Of a stretch of DNA of 64,000 nt, positions 48,104 through 57,512 are shown in pieces. Both the position numbers and the translations under genes were made by a program. The DNA is taken from positions 558,001 through 622,000 of the forward strand of contig CALCII010000013.1 of NCBI GenBank assembly GCA_937907395.1, given 5' to 3'. The DNA is from an uncultured Chitinophagaceae bacterium. GTDB lineage: Bacteria; Bacteroidota; Bacteroidia; Chitinophagales; Chitinophagaceae. The stretch's first letter is position 1. Each line of letters starts with the position of its first letter. The notes under the pieces are model-generated. The model was not told the origin of the DNA and ran no database searches. It worked only from the letters and a program-made list of their open reading frames with translations.

Positions 48104-50668
48104 ATGCTACGAGTAAAAACGATTCAGGCGTTTCAATATTGCCTGTACAAAGTTACCCCGATTGTTTGTTTTCTTTTTGTTAGTATTTCTCTTTCTGCAC
48201 AAATCAAGCCAACAAGTGCTGAAGACCGCCAGAAAGGACTGCAACTGCGTAAAACACTGGAACAAAATTCCTTACTCAAAGATGTGAAATTCAGAAACAT
48301 CGGTCCGTCTATCATGAGCGGAAGGGTGGTGGACATAGAAGCCAATCCCGAAAATCCCAATGAATTTTATGTGGCATATGCTACGGGCGGACTTTGGTAT
48401 ACGGTCAATAACGGACAATCCTTTACCCCGATTTTTGATCAGGAAGATGTGATCACGATTGGTGATATTGCCGTGAAATGGTACGGGCAAAGAATCATTT
48501 GGGTGGGAAGCGGTGAAGTAAACAGCAGCCGTTCTTCTTACGCCGGAAATGGTGTGTACCGCAGTTCCGATAATGGAAAAACATGGGAATACCTTGGATT
48601 GCCGGAAACACATCATATTGGAAAAATTCAACTTCATCCCACAGATCCCAATACAGCATGGGTGGCTGCTTTAGGCCATCTCTATTCTCCCAACAAAGAA
48701 CGTGGTGTTTTTAAAACAACAGATGGAGGTAAAACCTGGAAACAAACTTTGTTTGTAGATGAAAATACAGGTGCCGTTGAAATGGATATCAACCCAAATA
48801 ATCCATCAGAGTTATATGCTGCTGTGTGGTACCGCACCCGCCGTGCCTGGAAATTTGAAGAAAGTGGCGCCACCAGTGGTATTTACAAAAGTGTGGATGG
48901 TGGTACAACCTGGACGTTAATGACAGGTGCCGGAAGTGGCTTTGCTACAGGAACCAAATTGGGACGTATTGGTGTAACCGTTTTTCCTGCTAATCCCAAT
49001 ATTGTTTATGCAATCATTGATAACAATGAGCTAAAACCCGATACAAGTAAAAAGCCTGCTGTTGATACATCCATTCAACTGAAAGATTTTAAAACCATGA
49101 GTAAGGAACAATTCCTGGCTATGGATAACAAGAAGCTTGACTCATTTATGCGTAAGCAACGCTTTCCTGCAAAATATAATGCAACTGTTGTGAAGGAAAT
49201 GGTGGAAGCTAATAAGATTCAGCCCGTTGCTTTATGGGATTATTTTGATGCAGGCGATGATGGTTTTACCAATGCCGGAATAAAAGGAGCAGAAGTTTAC
49301 CGAAGTGATGATGGAGGCAAAACCTGGAATAAAACGAATGTGAAACCGCTTACTTTATTCAGCACTTACGGATATTATTTTGCTAAGGTTTATACATCCT
49401 ACACAAACCCGGATAAAGTATATATACTGGGTTATAATGCTATGTTGAGTACAGATGGCGGGAAGAACTTTAAAAATATTGATAAAGGGAATGTTCACGC
49501 CGATCATCATGCATTGTGGGTGAATCCAAAAAATGACGCACACATTATCAATGGAAACGATGGTGGAACCAATATCTCTTATGATAATGGCGATAACTGG
49601 TTTAAAGCGAATACACCACCTGTGGGGCAGTATTATGCCATTACCACCGACAATGCAAAGCCATATAATGTGTACGGAGGTTTGCAGGATAATGGAACCT
49701 GGGTAGGGCCATCTAATAATAGAGAAAGCATCGACTGGATTGATAACGGAAAGTATCCCTTTGAAGCCTTGAATGGCGGAGATGGAATGCAGGTGCAGGT
49801 AGATACCCGTGATAATTCCACTGTGTACACCGGCTCCCAGTTTGGTGCTTACTCAAGAGTAGACCGTTCCAAACAGGTACAACAACGGGTGAATCTTCGT
49901 CCCTCTCATGAACTGGGAGATAAACCGTTGCGTTTTAACTGGCAAACGCCCATTCTGCTTTCCAGGCATAACCAGGATATTTTCTATTACGGTAGTAACC
50001 GTTTTCACCGTAGTATGAACAAGGGTGAAAACCCCGCCAACCTGAGCGGCGATTTAACAGGTGGAAGGAAAGAAGGAAATGTTCCTTTTGGAACGTTGGT
50101 TACTATAAGCGAATCACTTCTCCGGTTTGGTTTGCTGTATACAGGTAGTGATGATGGTATCATTCAGCTTTCAAAAGACGGCGGCTACACATGGGTTCCT
50201 GTTCATACAAAATTACCCAAGCAGGTGCAGGGTTTGTATGTAAGCAGGGTAGTGGCATCTAAGTTTAAAGAAAGCAGGGTTTATGTTTCGCTTAATGGTT
50301 ACCGTAATGATCATTTTACTGCTTACGTGTTTGTGAGCGAAGATTATGGCACTACCTGGAAGCAATTGTTTACAGATTTACCAATGGAACCGGTAAATGT
50401 GGTAAAAGAAGATCCTAAAGTGGAATCAGTTATTTATGTAGGAACAGATAATGGATTGTATGTTTCATTGGATGGCGGTGTAAGCAGTATGGCGTGGATG
50501 GCCGGATTGCCAAGAGTACCGGTGCATGATATTGTTATCCAGGAACGTGAAAATGAAATTGTATTAGGAACACATGGCCGCAGTATTTACATAGCTTCTT
50601 TATCTGAGGTGCAAAAGCTGGGCAAAGACAAAGAATATCTTGCCAAGAAGAAAGCTGAATTAAAATAA
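48104..50668 (+). CDS. Secreted BNR/sortilin-type beta-propeller protein
   Basis: 854 residues. Signal peptide about 1-31 (ending LSAQ). Repeated BNR boxes run through the protein: SSDNGKTWEYLG, TTDGGKTWKQT, SVDGGTTWTLM, SDDGGKTWNKT, SKDGGYTWVPV, SEDYGTTWKQL. This is the beta-propeller of sortilin/VPS10-like or 'glycosyl hydrolase' annotated proteins of Bacteroidota. No catalytic residues of a glycosidase are evident, and there is no C-terminal T9SS signal. Probably a surface or periplasmic binding or hydrolytic protein. Confidence 0.82.
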   Translation: MLRVKTIQAFQYCLYKVTPIVCFLFVSISLSAQIKPTSAEDRQKGLQLRKTLEQNSLLKDVKFRNIGPSIMSGRVVDIEANPENPNEFYVAYATGGLWYTVNNGQSFTPIFDQEDVITIGDIAVKWYGQRIIWVGSGEVNSSRSSYAGNGVYRSSDNGKTWEYLGLPETHHIGKIQLHPTDPNTAWVAALGHLYSPNKERGVFKTTDGGKTWKQTLFVDENTGAVEMDINPNNPSELYAAVWYRTRRAWKFEESGATSGIYKSVDGGTTWTLMTGAGSGFATGTKLGRIGVTVFPANPNIVYAIIDNNELKPDTSKKPAVDTSIQLKDFKTMSKEQFLAMDNKKLDSFMRKQRFPAKYNATVVKEMVEANKIQPVALWDYFDAGDDGFTNAGIKGAEVYRSDDGGKTWNKTNVKPLTLFSTYGYYFAKVYTSYTNPDKVYILGYNAMLSTDGGKNFKNIDKGNVHADHHALWVNPKNDAHIINGNDGGTNISYDNGDNWFKANTPPVGQYYAITTDNAKPYNVYGGLQDNGTWVGPSNNRESIDWIDNGKYPFEALNGGDGMQVQVDTRDNSTVYTGSQFGAYSRVDRSKQVQQRVNLRPSHELGDKPLRFNWQTPILLSRHNQDIFYYGSNRFHRSMNKGENPANLSGDLTGGRKEGNVPFGTLVTISESLLRFGLLYTGSDDGIIQLSKDGGYTWVPVHTKLPKQVQGLYVSRVVASKFKESRVYVSLNGYRNDHFTAYVFVSEDYGTTWKQLFTDLPMEPVNVVKEDPKVESVIYVGTDNGLYVSLDGGVSSMAWMAGLPRVPVHDIVIQERENEIVLGTHGRSIYIASLSEVQKLGKDKEYLAKKKAELK

Positions 50669-50687
50669 GAGCAATTAATATTGATGT

Positions 50688-50719
50688 AAAAAGAGCCACA
50701 GATTTCTGTGGCTCTTTTC
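50688..50719. terminator. Terminator between the BNR gene and the M56 gene
   Basis: Stem AAAAGAGCCACAGA / TCTGTGGCTCTTTT with A- and T-rich flanks. It serves the BNR gene (+) and can serve the convergent M56 gene (-). Confidence 0.9.
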
Positions 50720-50733
50720 TATTGTGGAGATTA

Positions 50734-52611
50734 TTAATTTTTAAGCGTGATTTTTATAACTCCGTTTTTTCCTTTATCCCCGTACTCCTGAATTGCCTTT
50801 TCATTTTTGAGAATATCAACCGTGGCAATATTGGCAGGCTTGATTTTGTCAACATCTTCTTTGCTTACCACTTTCCCATCTACAACATAAATGGGAGCAT
50901 CGTTACTTTTTGCAACCGGAGCCGGCAGATTGGTACTGGCATTCTGTTTTTTGGTAGTGATAAGTACAACTCCGTTTTTCCCTTTCTCTCCATATACAGC
51001 TGTAGCACTTTCACCGGAAAGAACATTTACTGTTACTACTTCTGAAGAAGGAATGCTGTTCATTTCAAATCCGGCCGGTTTTTCAACTCCATCAACAATA
51101 ACCAATGGATTTTTTAAATCAGTCGCAGAACCTGCTGTTGTAATAGTAAATGTGTTTGTCTTGGTCGTTGTACTTGTTGCTACAGGAGAAGTAGCTCCGG
51201 CTGCTGTAACCCTGATTGTTTTTCGTTTACTGGCAGGCGGAATTTTGCCATATTTCTTTTCAAAGGTTGCAGGAGATGCATCCCATTCTGTTAACAACAC
51301 GGCTTTGAGAATCTTTTTTGATTTGTCTTTTACAATCACCACGCATTCACCATTATCGTCGGCAACGCTTAGGTAATACCCTTTTTCATTTAAAGGAACA
51401 TCTGCCGGTTCAATAGCGTCGGGGGCATCTGTAACAGTAATTACAGAAATGGTTCCAACTGGTGATGTTGCACCAGCAGGCGATGGGGCTTCAACATTTG
51501 TTGTTGTTTCTGATAGGAGCGTTGTGCCATACTTTTTTTCAAACTGCTTTTTTTGTTCTGCATTTTTGAGATTGTAAACTTCTTTTTTCCCGTTTTTCAA
51601 AACAATTGTTACTTCTTCTTTCTCTTTGTTTTTGGTAACATTAATAGTTTCAACTTCAGGATTGTCGTTCTTGTTTTCAACTGTAATGGTTACTTCCTGT
51701 TTTTGTACGGGTACAGTATCTTTCACTACTGCTGAGTGAAGTACTTGTGCCAGTTCTTTCCGCTCACTGAAGGCAAGCAGCATGATAGCCACCACTGGTA
51801 CCAGTAACAGGTATTTTGTGAGGCGGTAAGGATGACTTTTTTGTTTGTTCATCATAATAATTCTGTTTTTCAGTTTTAAGAAATGAAAGTGATTCGCTGC
51901 AGCGATATTGTTTTGTAATCCGGATACTTTTAAGAGATTGTACTGGTAATGTTTGGCATCAATGCCGGTTTGCAGTACAAGTTTATCGGTTAAGAATTCA
52001 AGGTTTTGCTTCAATGCATTTTTCAGCAGCCAGGCAAAAGGGTTAAACCAGAAAGCAATGGTTAACATTTCTCCCAGTAAAATATCAAGTGTGTGTTTTT
52101 GCTGAATGTGGAATTGCTCGTGCTGAATAATTTCCTGTAGTTCGGCTTCTGTATGCAAAGCAGGGTTTATGTAAATTTCATTGAAGAATGAAAACGGGTT
52201 GATTTGTTCCTGTAATTCCACAATCCTGATATTGGAACCGGTATGCACTTTTTTATTCCGGCGCAACTTCACTAAGGCAATCATCTGCATTACCAAGCGT
52301 AGCAACATTACCAGCATCCCCGCAAATAGTAATTGGGAAAGAATAATATGATACCAGCTTTTTTGTACAGTTACTTGTGTTGAGAAACTGAGGTCTGGTA
52401 TATAATTTACAATCGGGTTTGCTACCGGTGATTCTTCGAAAACCGAGAACAAATTCACTGCCGGTAACAGAAAACTGGCTACAATGGCTGTTACAAAATA
52501 CCAGCGGCTCCAGCGGAAAAATGTTTCTTGTCTCAATAAAATTTTATAGAACAACAGAAACACTGCTGTGATCAGTGAACCTTTCAGGAAATAAATAAAT
52601 AATTCAGGCAT
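50734..52611 (-). CDS. M56 (BlaR1-like) metallopeptidase with TonB-plug-like C-terminal repeats
   Basis: 625 residues. The N-terminal 110 residues hold three membrane helices. The zinc motif is HEQFH (164-168) in IIQHEQFHIQQKH, with a further helix near 185 (MLTIAFWFNPFAWLL) and another at about 270-287. The periplasmic part ends in two plug-like repeats: one from VDGVEKPAGFE to GKNGVVLITTKK, the second from VVDGKVVSKED to GKNGVIKITLKN. Such plug repeats occur in SusC/RagA TonB receptors. It probably senses an envelope signal and cleaves the BlaI repressor encoded 5 bp upstream. Confidence 0.88.
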   Translation of the reverse strand: MPELFIYFLKGSLITAVFLLFYKILLRQETFFRWSRWYFVTAIVASFLLPAVNLFSVFEESPVANPIVNYIPDLSFSTQVTVQKSWYHIILSQLLFAGMLVMLLRLVMQMIALVKLRRNKKVHTGSNIRIVELQEQINPFSFFNEIYINPALHTEAELQEIIQHEQFHIQQKHTLDILLGEMLTIAFWFNPFAWLLKNALKQNLEFLTDKLVLQTGIDAKHYQYNLLKVSGLQNNIAAANHFHFLKLKNRIIMMNKQKSHPYRLTKYLLLVPVVAIMLLAFSERKELAQVLHSAVVKDTVPVQKQEVTITVENKNDNPEVETINVTKNKEKEEVTIVLKNGKKEVYNLKNAEQKKQFEKKYGTTLLSETTTNVEAPSPAGATSPVGTISVITVTDAPDAIEPADVPLNEKGYYLSVADDNGECVVIVKDKSKKILKAVLLTEWDASPATFEKKYGKIPPASKRKTIRVTAAGATSPVATSTTTKTNTFTITTAGSATDLKNPLVIVDGVEKPAGFEMNSIPSSEVVTVNVLSGESATAVYGEKGKNGVVLITTKKQNASTNLPAPVAKSNDAPIYVVDGKVVSKEDVDKIKPANIATVDILKNEKAIQEYGDKGKNGVIKITLKN

Positions 52612-52616
52612 AGTTC

Positions 52617-52976
52617 TTATTTTTTCTGTTCAATCAGGTTGATGATTTCTTTTAATTCATCGGCCGATATTTTTTTCTCCTTAGCAAAAAAAGTCACCAG
52701 CTCTTTGTATGAATTTTCGAAATAGTCTTTCACCACATGATTCATAAACCGTTTTTTATAATCACTTTCTTTCACAAGTGGCTTATACAAAAACATATTT
52801 CCTACCTGACGGCTTTCCAGGTAACCTTTCTTTTCCAGGTTTTTAATGGTGGAAGCGAGGGTTGTATAGGGAGGCTTTGGTGCATCCATCTGTTCCAGAA
52901 AACTCTTCACATTTGCTTCGCCTGTTTTCCAAACAGCAAGCATGGCTTCTTCTTCCTGCATTGTAAGTTTTTCCAT
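52617..52976 (-). CDS. BlaI/MecI-family transcriptional repressor
   Basis: 119 residues: an N-terminal winged helix (LTMQEEEAMLAVWKTGEANVK; PPYTTLASTIKNLEKKGYLESRQVG, about 35-60) and a C-terminal dimerisation helix pair. Members repress their own operon and are cleaved by the M56 partner when the signal arrives. It is the first gene of the pair, and two matching palindromes lie directly upstream of its start codon (52978-53011). Confidence 0.92.
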   Translation of the reverse strand: MEKLTMQEEEAMLAVWKTGEANVKSFLEQMDAPKPPYTTLASTIKNLEKKGYLESRQVGNMFLYKPLVKESDYKKRFMNHVVKDYFENSYKELVTFFAKEKKISADELKEIINLIEQKK

Positions 52977-52977
52977 C

Positions 52978-53021
52978 TACGAAATTTTCGTAAATCTACG
53001 AAAGAATCGTAATTGTGCAAA
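52978..53021 (-). promoter_or_regulatory. Promoter and twin BlaI-type operators
   Basis: On the minus strand, TTTG (53021-53018), a 19-bp spacer and TAGATTTA (52998-52991) form a promoter. Two palindromes overlap it: TACGAAAGAATCGTA (52997-53011) covers the spacer, and TACGAAATTTTCGTA (52978-52992) covers the -7 end and start site. The centres are 19 bp apart, close to two helix turns, so two repressor dimers can bind the same face. Confidence 0.75.
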
Positions 53022-53123
53022 TTTGTGGGCCTTTTTTTATTTTTTTAACAAAACGCTGCCAAGGCTGTTTATATAAATGGTTAACGGTGTCTGTTTTTAA
53101 TTTCTAACTTTAAAGAAAAAAGC

Positions 53124-53642
53124 ATGAAACGGATATTTTCAATTTTATTGGTTTTCATTTTCGCTGTTTCTTTTTCTTCTTTCGCACAAGGGGATAAGGG
53201 GAAACGCCCAAGTCCGCCAATGGCAACAGAATTTAAAGTTGGAGCGGCTACTATTAAAATCAGTTACAGTGCACCATCCGTTAAAGGACGTGAAATCTGG
53301 GGCAAACTGGTGCCTTATGGTGAGGTTTGGCGCACAGGAGCAAATGAGGCTACTATATTTGAAACCGATGCTGATATAAAAGTAGAGGGCCAACTCTTGC
53401 CCAAAGGAAAGTATGCATTGTTTACAATTCCGGGAAAAGATGAATGGGTGATCATATTCAACAAAAATGCGGGACAGTGGGGGGCATACGGGTACAAGCA
53501 GGATGAAGACGCATTGCGGGTTAAAGTCCGCCCAGGTTTAGCTGGCAGTTTCCAGGAACAACTGAAGATTGAAGGAAAGGTGGATGGAAGTGTTTCCATT
53601 GCCTGGGAGAAATTAGAAATCATATTTACCGTTTCCCAGTAA
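53124..53642 (+). CDS. DUF2911 exported protein
   Basis: 172 residues. Signal peptide about 1-21 (ending SFAQ). The rest matches DUF2911: IKISYSAPSVKGREIWGKLVPYGEVWRTGANEAT (about 49-82), LPKGKYALFTIPGKDEW and a WEKLEI end. A beta-sandwich-like periplasmic protein; function unknown. Divergent from the BlaI gene across 147 bp. Confidence 0.88.
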   Translation: MKRIFSILLVFIFAVSFSSFAQGDKGKRPSPPMATEFKVGAATIKISYSAPSVKGREIWGKLVPYGEVWRTGANEATIFETDADIKVEGQLLPKGKYALFTIPGKDEWVIIFNKNAGQWGAYGYKQDEDALRVKVRPGLAGSFQEQLKIEGKVDGSVSIAWEKLEIIFTVSQ

Positions 53643-53659
53643 TAAGGTTCGACTCTGAT

Positions 53660-53687
53660 AAAAAAGCCACAGTTTCTGTGGCTTTTT
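53660..53687 (+). terminator. Terminator of the DUF2911 gene
   Basis: Stem AAAAAGCCACAG / CTGTGGCTTTTT with loop TTT, then T. 18 bp after the stop. Confidence 0.92.
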
Positions 53688-53735
53688 TGTTTATAAATGT
53701 GTGTCCGTTTTTTGTACTTTCATCGATCCTTTTCG

Positions 53736-54557
53736 ATGAGAGATCTCAAATCAATATTATTGGCGCTGGTGTCTGTTTTCCTGCTGGGAACATGGGTGTT
53801 TCATATTTACGATAAAAGTAAGTATGCAAATACGGATCGTTTAAAACCGGTGATTGATACGGCAGCTATGAACAGAGCTATCAATGATTCTGTGAAAAAG
53901 ATCTACCAGGCAACCATGAATCAGATCGATACAGTGCAATACCAGCCGGAGGTACAGACTGATCAGCTACAGGAAATTGATTCATTAAAACAGGAGATTC
54001 AACAAATTCTTGACATCAATTCCATCACCAAAGAAGATTTACAAAAGGCACAAAAAAAAATCCAGTTTTTGCAACAACAGATTGATGCGATACAGAAAGG
54101 AAGAGCTACTGCACCTGCAATAACAGAAAGGAGGGCAGGTGGTGGTGCCGTTGTAAACGAATCGAAACCTACCACTTCAACTGCCGGAAATAATTTGTTG
54201 CAGGCAACTGATATCCGTTTTACGGCAATTCAAAAGGAAAATGAATCGGATCAATTGCTCATTTCCTTCTCGGTAAAATCAGGTGCTGTATCTGTTGAAT
54301 CAACACCTGTTTACCTGGTTATAAAAAACCCTTCGGCACAAGTGGTGCAGGATGATGAATGGCTGGCAGGTATGTTCAATACCTTATCTGAAGGAACCAT
54401 CCGTTTTTCCCGTAAACTGAATGTTGAATGTGCACGTGGTGAACAAAAGAAGGTGAATGCATCTGTGAATTTAAACGGAGCGCCTTCAGGCCGCTATCAA
54501 TTGCTCATTTACCATAACGGGCAACGGATTGGACAATCATCCCTGATGCTGAATTAA
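53736..54557 (+). CDS. Membrane-anchored coiled-coil protein of unknown function
   Basis: 273 residues from the ATG at 53736. One N-terminal membrane helix (about 6-22) is followed by a coiled coil (about 75-130: LQEIDSLKQEIQQIL..., KKIQFLQQQIDAIQ) and a C-terminal beta domain (about 160-273) ending in GRYQLLIYHNGQRIG. The last domain looks like an immunoglobulin-type fold. I do not recognise a named family. It precedes the Ppx/GppA-like gene by 136 bp. Confidence 0.7.
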   Translation: MRDLKSILLALVSVFLLGTWVFHIYDKSKYANTDRLKPVIDTAAMNRAINDSVKKIYQATMNQIDTVQYQPEVQTDQLQEIDSLKQEIQQILDINSITKEDLQKAQKKIQFLQQQIDAIQKGRATAPAITERRAGGGAVVNESKPTTSTAGNNLLQATDIRFTAIQKENESDQLLISFSVKSGAVSVESTPVYLVIKNPSAQVVQDDEWLAGMFNTLSEGTIRFSRKLNVECARGEQKKVNASVNLNGAPSGRYQLLIYHNGQRIGQSSLMLN

Positions 54558-54693
54558 CGCTGTCCACATTTCCCGCCTTTTTTTTCACATATCAGGTTCT
54601 GCCATTGGGTTTGCGCCCTGTTCCCCCTTGCTTTTAATACTTTTATCTATTGATTTTTATCACTGTCCCGAAACGGGGCTAAAATTGTTTTGC

Positions 54694-55836
54694 ATGAACT
54701 TGATGAACCGTTTTTGCCTGATTGCTTTGTTGCTGGTGGCCAATTTGACTTCAGTAACTGCCCAGACTTCCTTTAACAGGAAATTCAGCAAATCAAATAT
54801 TTACGTGGGGATTGAAATTGGTTCCAAAGGCGTGAAAATGAGTGTGGTTGAAATTGGAAAAAATTCCCAAAGCAATGGCGAGTTTCATGTGCTGAAAGAT
54901 ACATCAGTCAATACAGATTTTATCACGTTCACTCAGGCAACATTTGATGCCACAATTAACGGACTAGCATCGCTTTATAATGTGGCACTGAATGATTATA
55001 AAGTTCCTGCGAAACGCATTTTTACGGTGATCAGCAGTGGTGTGAAAATGCAGGCTGAAAAAGATAAAAAGACAGAATGGATTTCCAACTTCATTACTGC
55101 TTTTCAACAAAAGATCGGAGATCCCGGACGTAAGGTGGATGTTATTGATGTAAGAGAAGAAGCCCGCCTTTCTCATTTGGGAATTGTACCAAATAACAGA
55201 AGGTACAGCACGTTTCTGATTGATATTGGAAGTGGTAATACCAAAGGCGGTTATTTCCCTTTTGGTAACACAACCGACTTTAAATTGTTCCAGTTAAACT
55301 GGGGTACAAAGAGTACAACCAATGCTGCCGAAAAAGCATTAGATGAAGATAAAAGCCTTACTAATTATCAAAACAAATTAAAGCGTGTTTTGGATGGCGC
55401 CGAACAAACAGATATCATTTATGCTGTTAATTACAGTGGTGCTTATCCGTTGAGCGATAACATTGCTTTCAGTGGAGGTATTGCCTGGTCTGTAGCCACA
55501 TTAGTAGCACCTGAGATGATTGGTAATTCTGTTGTAACGCTCAGTTATGACGATGTATTTAATTTTTCACAAAACTTAGTCAAAGATTTCGCTTCACTTT
55601 CTCCGGAAGCAATTGTAAGCCGGATCAAAGATCCTTCTGTAGATAAAGAAGCAGTATTGCGTGAAGCCAAACGTGTACATGCTGTATTTGATCAGAAAGC
55701 ATTGATGGGAGGTACGGGTTTATTGCTGAAAATTATGCGTCAGTTCAAATCGGTGTACGAATCCAAACAATTTTATTTCGTGAAAAACGGACAAGTAGGT
55801 TGGATTTCAGCTTATGTAGATGAAGCAGTGGATTAA
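54694..55836 (+). CDS. Exported Ppx/GppA-like phosphatase (ASKHA fold)
   Basis: 380 residues from the ATG at 54694. A signal peptide (about 1-24, ending VTAQ) is clear. The mature part has the actin-like nucleotide or phosphate motifs of the exopolyphosphatase / guanosine pentaphosphatase family: YVGIEIGSKGVKMSV (phosphate 1), VREEARLSHLGI and FLIDIGSGNTKGGYF (phosphate 2), and a late GGTGLLLKIM. Classic Ppx and GppA are cytoplasmic, so export is unusual. Whether it is active on polyphosphate cannot be told. Confidence 0.72.
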   Translation: MNLMNRFCLIALLLVANLTSVTAQTSFNRKFSKSNIYVGIEIGSKGVKMSVVEIGKNSQSNGEFHVLKDTSVNTDFITFTQATFDATINGLASLYNVALNDYKVPAKRIFTVISSGVKMQAEKDKKTEWISNFITAFQQKIGDPGRKVDVIDVREEARLSHLGIVPNNRRYSTFLIDIGSGNTKGGYFPFGNTTDFKLFQLNWGTKSTTNAAEKALDEDKSLTNYQNKLKRVLDGAEQTDIIYAVNYSGAYPLSDNIAFSGGIAWSVATLVAPEMIGNSVVTLSYDDVFNFSQNLVKDFASLSPEAIVSRIKDPSVDKEAVLREAKRVHAVFDQKALMGGTGLLLKIMRQFKSVYESKQFYFVKNGQVGWISAYVDEAVD

Positions 55837-55837
55837 T

Positions 55838-57448
55838 TTAATCTTTCCAGTTTACATCGTTCCAGTTCAATTGCTGGAGTTGCTGAACAAGTTGTTCAAC
55901 TACTTTCCGTTGCTGGTCTTCATACGATAGTCCGGCGAAAGCGGCGGAATCCCTTTTGATGATCGATTGCTTTTCCAGTTCAAAGGCAGCCATATCTTTT
56001 TTCAAGAGGAACCTGTCCCAGAAATAACGTTTTACAATACGGAATTCAGGTGGGACTGATTTGATTTCATCTCCAATCACATAACAATAACTGGCGTTTG
56101 CATACGGATTGGGCTCATTGGTCTTAATAACCCCTGCAATACATTGATTCAGCTGATGATTGTTGTAAAATGAAAAAGAGGGGGCAAAGAGCCAGTTTAG
56201 TGCAACCTTTTTATCAGTCACAGACGAATCCTTGCATATGAATTGAATAGCTTCTTTGCTATTGGCATCATACCACCATTCCCTGCAGGTACTCAGGTTG
56301 AAAGTAAATCCGAATTGAAGTATAGCTGCAAAGCCGGATAAATACATCAATGCTTTTCCTCTGCCGGGAAAATGTTCTTCAGCATAAGATAACAATGAAA
56401 CAAAAAAACATACTAAAGCCGGGATATAAATTGTGGCTTTTCTGCCATCGATATAAAATGTGTTTAAGAGATGTTTCTGCAAAACGGTTCCCAGTACAAT
56501 AATGAGAAGCAGGGAAGAAAAAAAGAGTACAGTTTTTGAAGAAACGGTTTCTTCTCTTGATTGGTTAAAATGATTCCATGCTGCTATTCCTGCACCCAGC
56601 AACAGTAACACAGGCAATCCATAGAATAACAATTGATGGCTCAGTTCTCCACTGAACGGGGGAATTTTTTGTCCGTATAATAAGTCATTAATAAACGTAT
56701 GAAAGGAGTCGCTCCAGTTAACGGCTCCCCATTTAAATTCATCTTTGGTTCGTAAAAAACTGATGGGCTTATAACTGATCAATGCAAGTAATGCAACGGT
56801 AAGCAGCGGATACAAATTCACTTTGAACAATGACGAGAAAAGCGATTCTTCTTTATTCGTCCTGTATAAAAGTGTAAACAGGTTGGCGGTTGCCCATAAG
56901 CCAAGGTATAAATTCAACCAGGTGAAATTGGAGTAAGCAGCCAATGCCGCACAGATGAACGACGGTAACAGGAATTTCTTTTTCTGGTTGTGAAAATAAG
57001 CGAATAATAATACCCCCGCAGCCATACCAAATGCATTGGCTATGCCATAACCCCTTGCTAGTGCAAAGAAATCGAGCAGGTAGGGTACAGAACATAAAAT
57101 AACCAGACTAGCAGCACGCATCCATAGATTACTGCTCAGCTGTTGTACTAAATAGACCGCAGCAGCAAAGTAGATAAAGAAGGATAATAAGTTGGGTAAA
57201 CGAACAGCCCATTCTTTGTATCCAAACATAAGAATGCTGAACTTCATCAGCAGTGAATGCAGAATGTGATTGTTTGCTGTTTGAAACTGAGCAGGTGAAA
57301 ACATGATGTCCAGCACAGGTACAACAGCCAGATCGGTAGTGCCGCTTTCATCATGCGTCATGGAAAGCATGCTGGCCCTGCTGAATAAATACCAGGCTAA
57401 AAAACTGCCCAATGCAATTACAAAAAGAGAATAATATTTTTTCTGCAT
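55838..57448 (-). CDS. GT39/ArnT-like membrane glycosyltransferase candidate
   Basis: 536 residues from the ATG at 57448. About ten to twelve membrane helices. The loop after helix 1 has MTHDESGTTDL, the acidic Asp-Glu motif typical of the GT-C glycosyltransferases of the ArnT/GT39 type (dolichyl- or undecaprenyl-phosphate-sugar users). A soluble C-terminal part (about 400-536) lies outside. Acceptor and sugar are unknown. It sits between the Ppx/GppA-like gene (convergent) and tex. Confidence 0.7.
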   Translation of the reverse strand: MQKKYYSLFVIALGSFLAWYLFSRASMLSMTHDESGTTDLAVVPVLDIMFSPAQFQTANNHILHSLLMKFSILMFGYKEWAVRLPNLLSFFIYFAAAVYLVQQLSSNLWMRAASLVILCSVPYLLDFFALARGYGIANAFGMAAGVLLFAYFHNQKKKFLLPSFICAALAAYSNFTWLNLYLGLWATANLFTLLYRTNKEESLFSSLFKVNLYPLLTVALLALISYKPISFLRTKDEFKWGAVNWSDSFHTFINDLLYGQKIPPFSGELSHQLLFYGLPVLLLLGAGIAAWNHFNQSREETVSSKTVLFFSSLLLIIVLGTVLQKHLLNTFYIDGRKATIYIPALVCFFVSLLSYAEEHFPGRGKALMYLSGFAAILQFGFTFNLSTCREWWYDANSKEAIQFICKDSSVTDKKVALNWLFAPSFSFYNNHQLNQCIAGVIKTNEPNPYANASYCYVIGDEIKSVPPEFRIVKRYFWDRFLLKKDMAAFELEKQSIIKRDSAAFAGLSYEDQQRKVVEQLVQQLQQLNWNDVNWKD

Positions 57449-57512
57449 ACGTAACGCTACAGAACGGAAATTAAACACTTTCTGCTAAGGCAGAAAGAAA
57501 GATTTTGCATAC

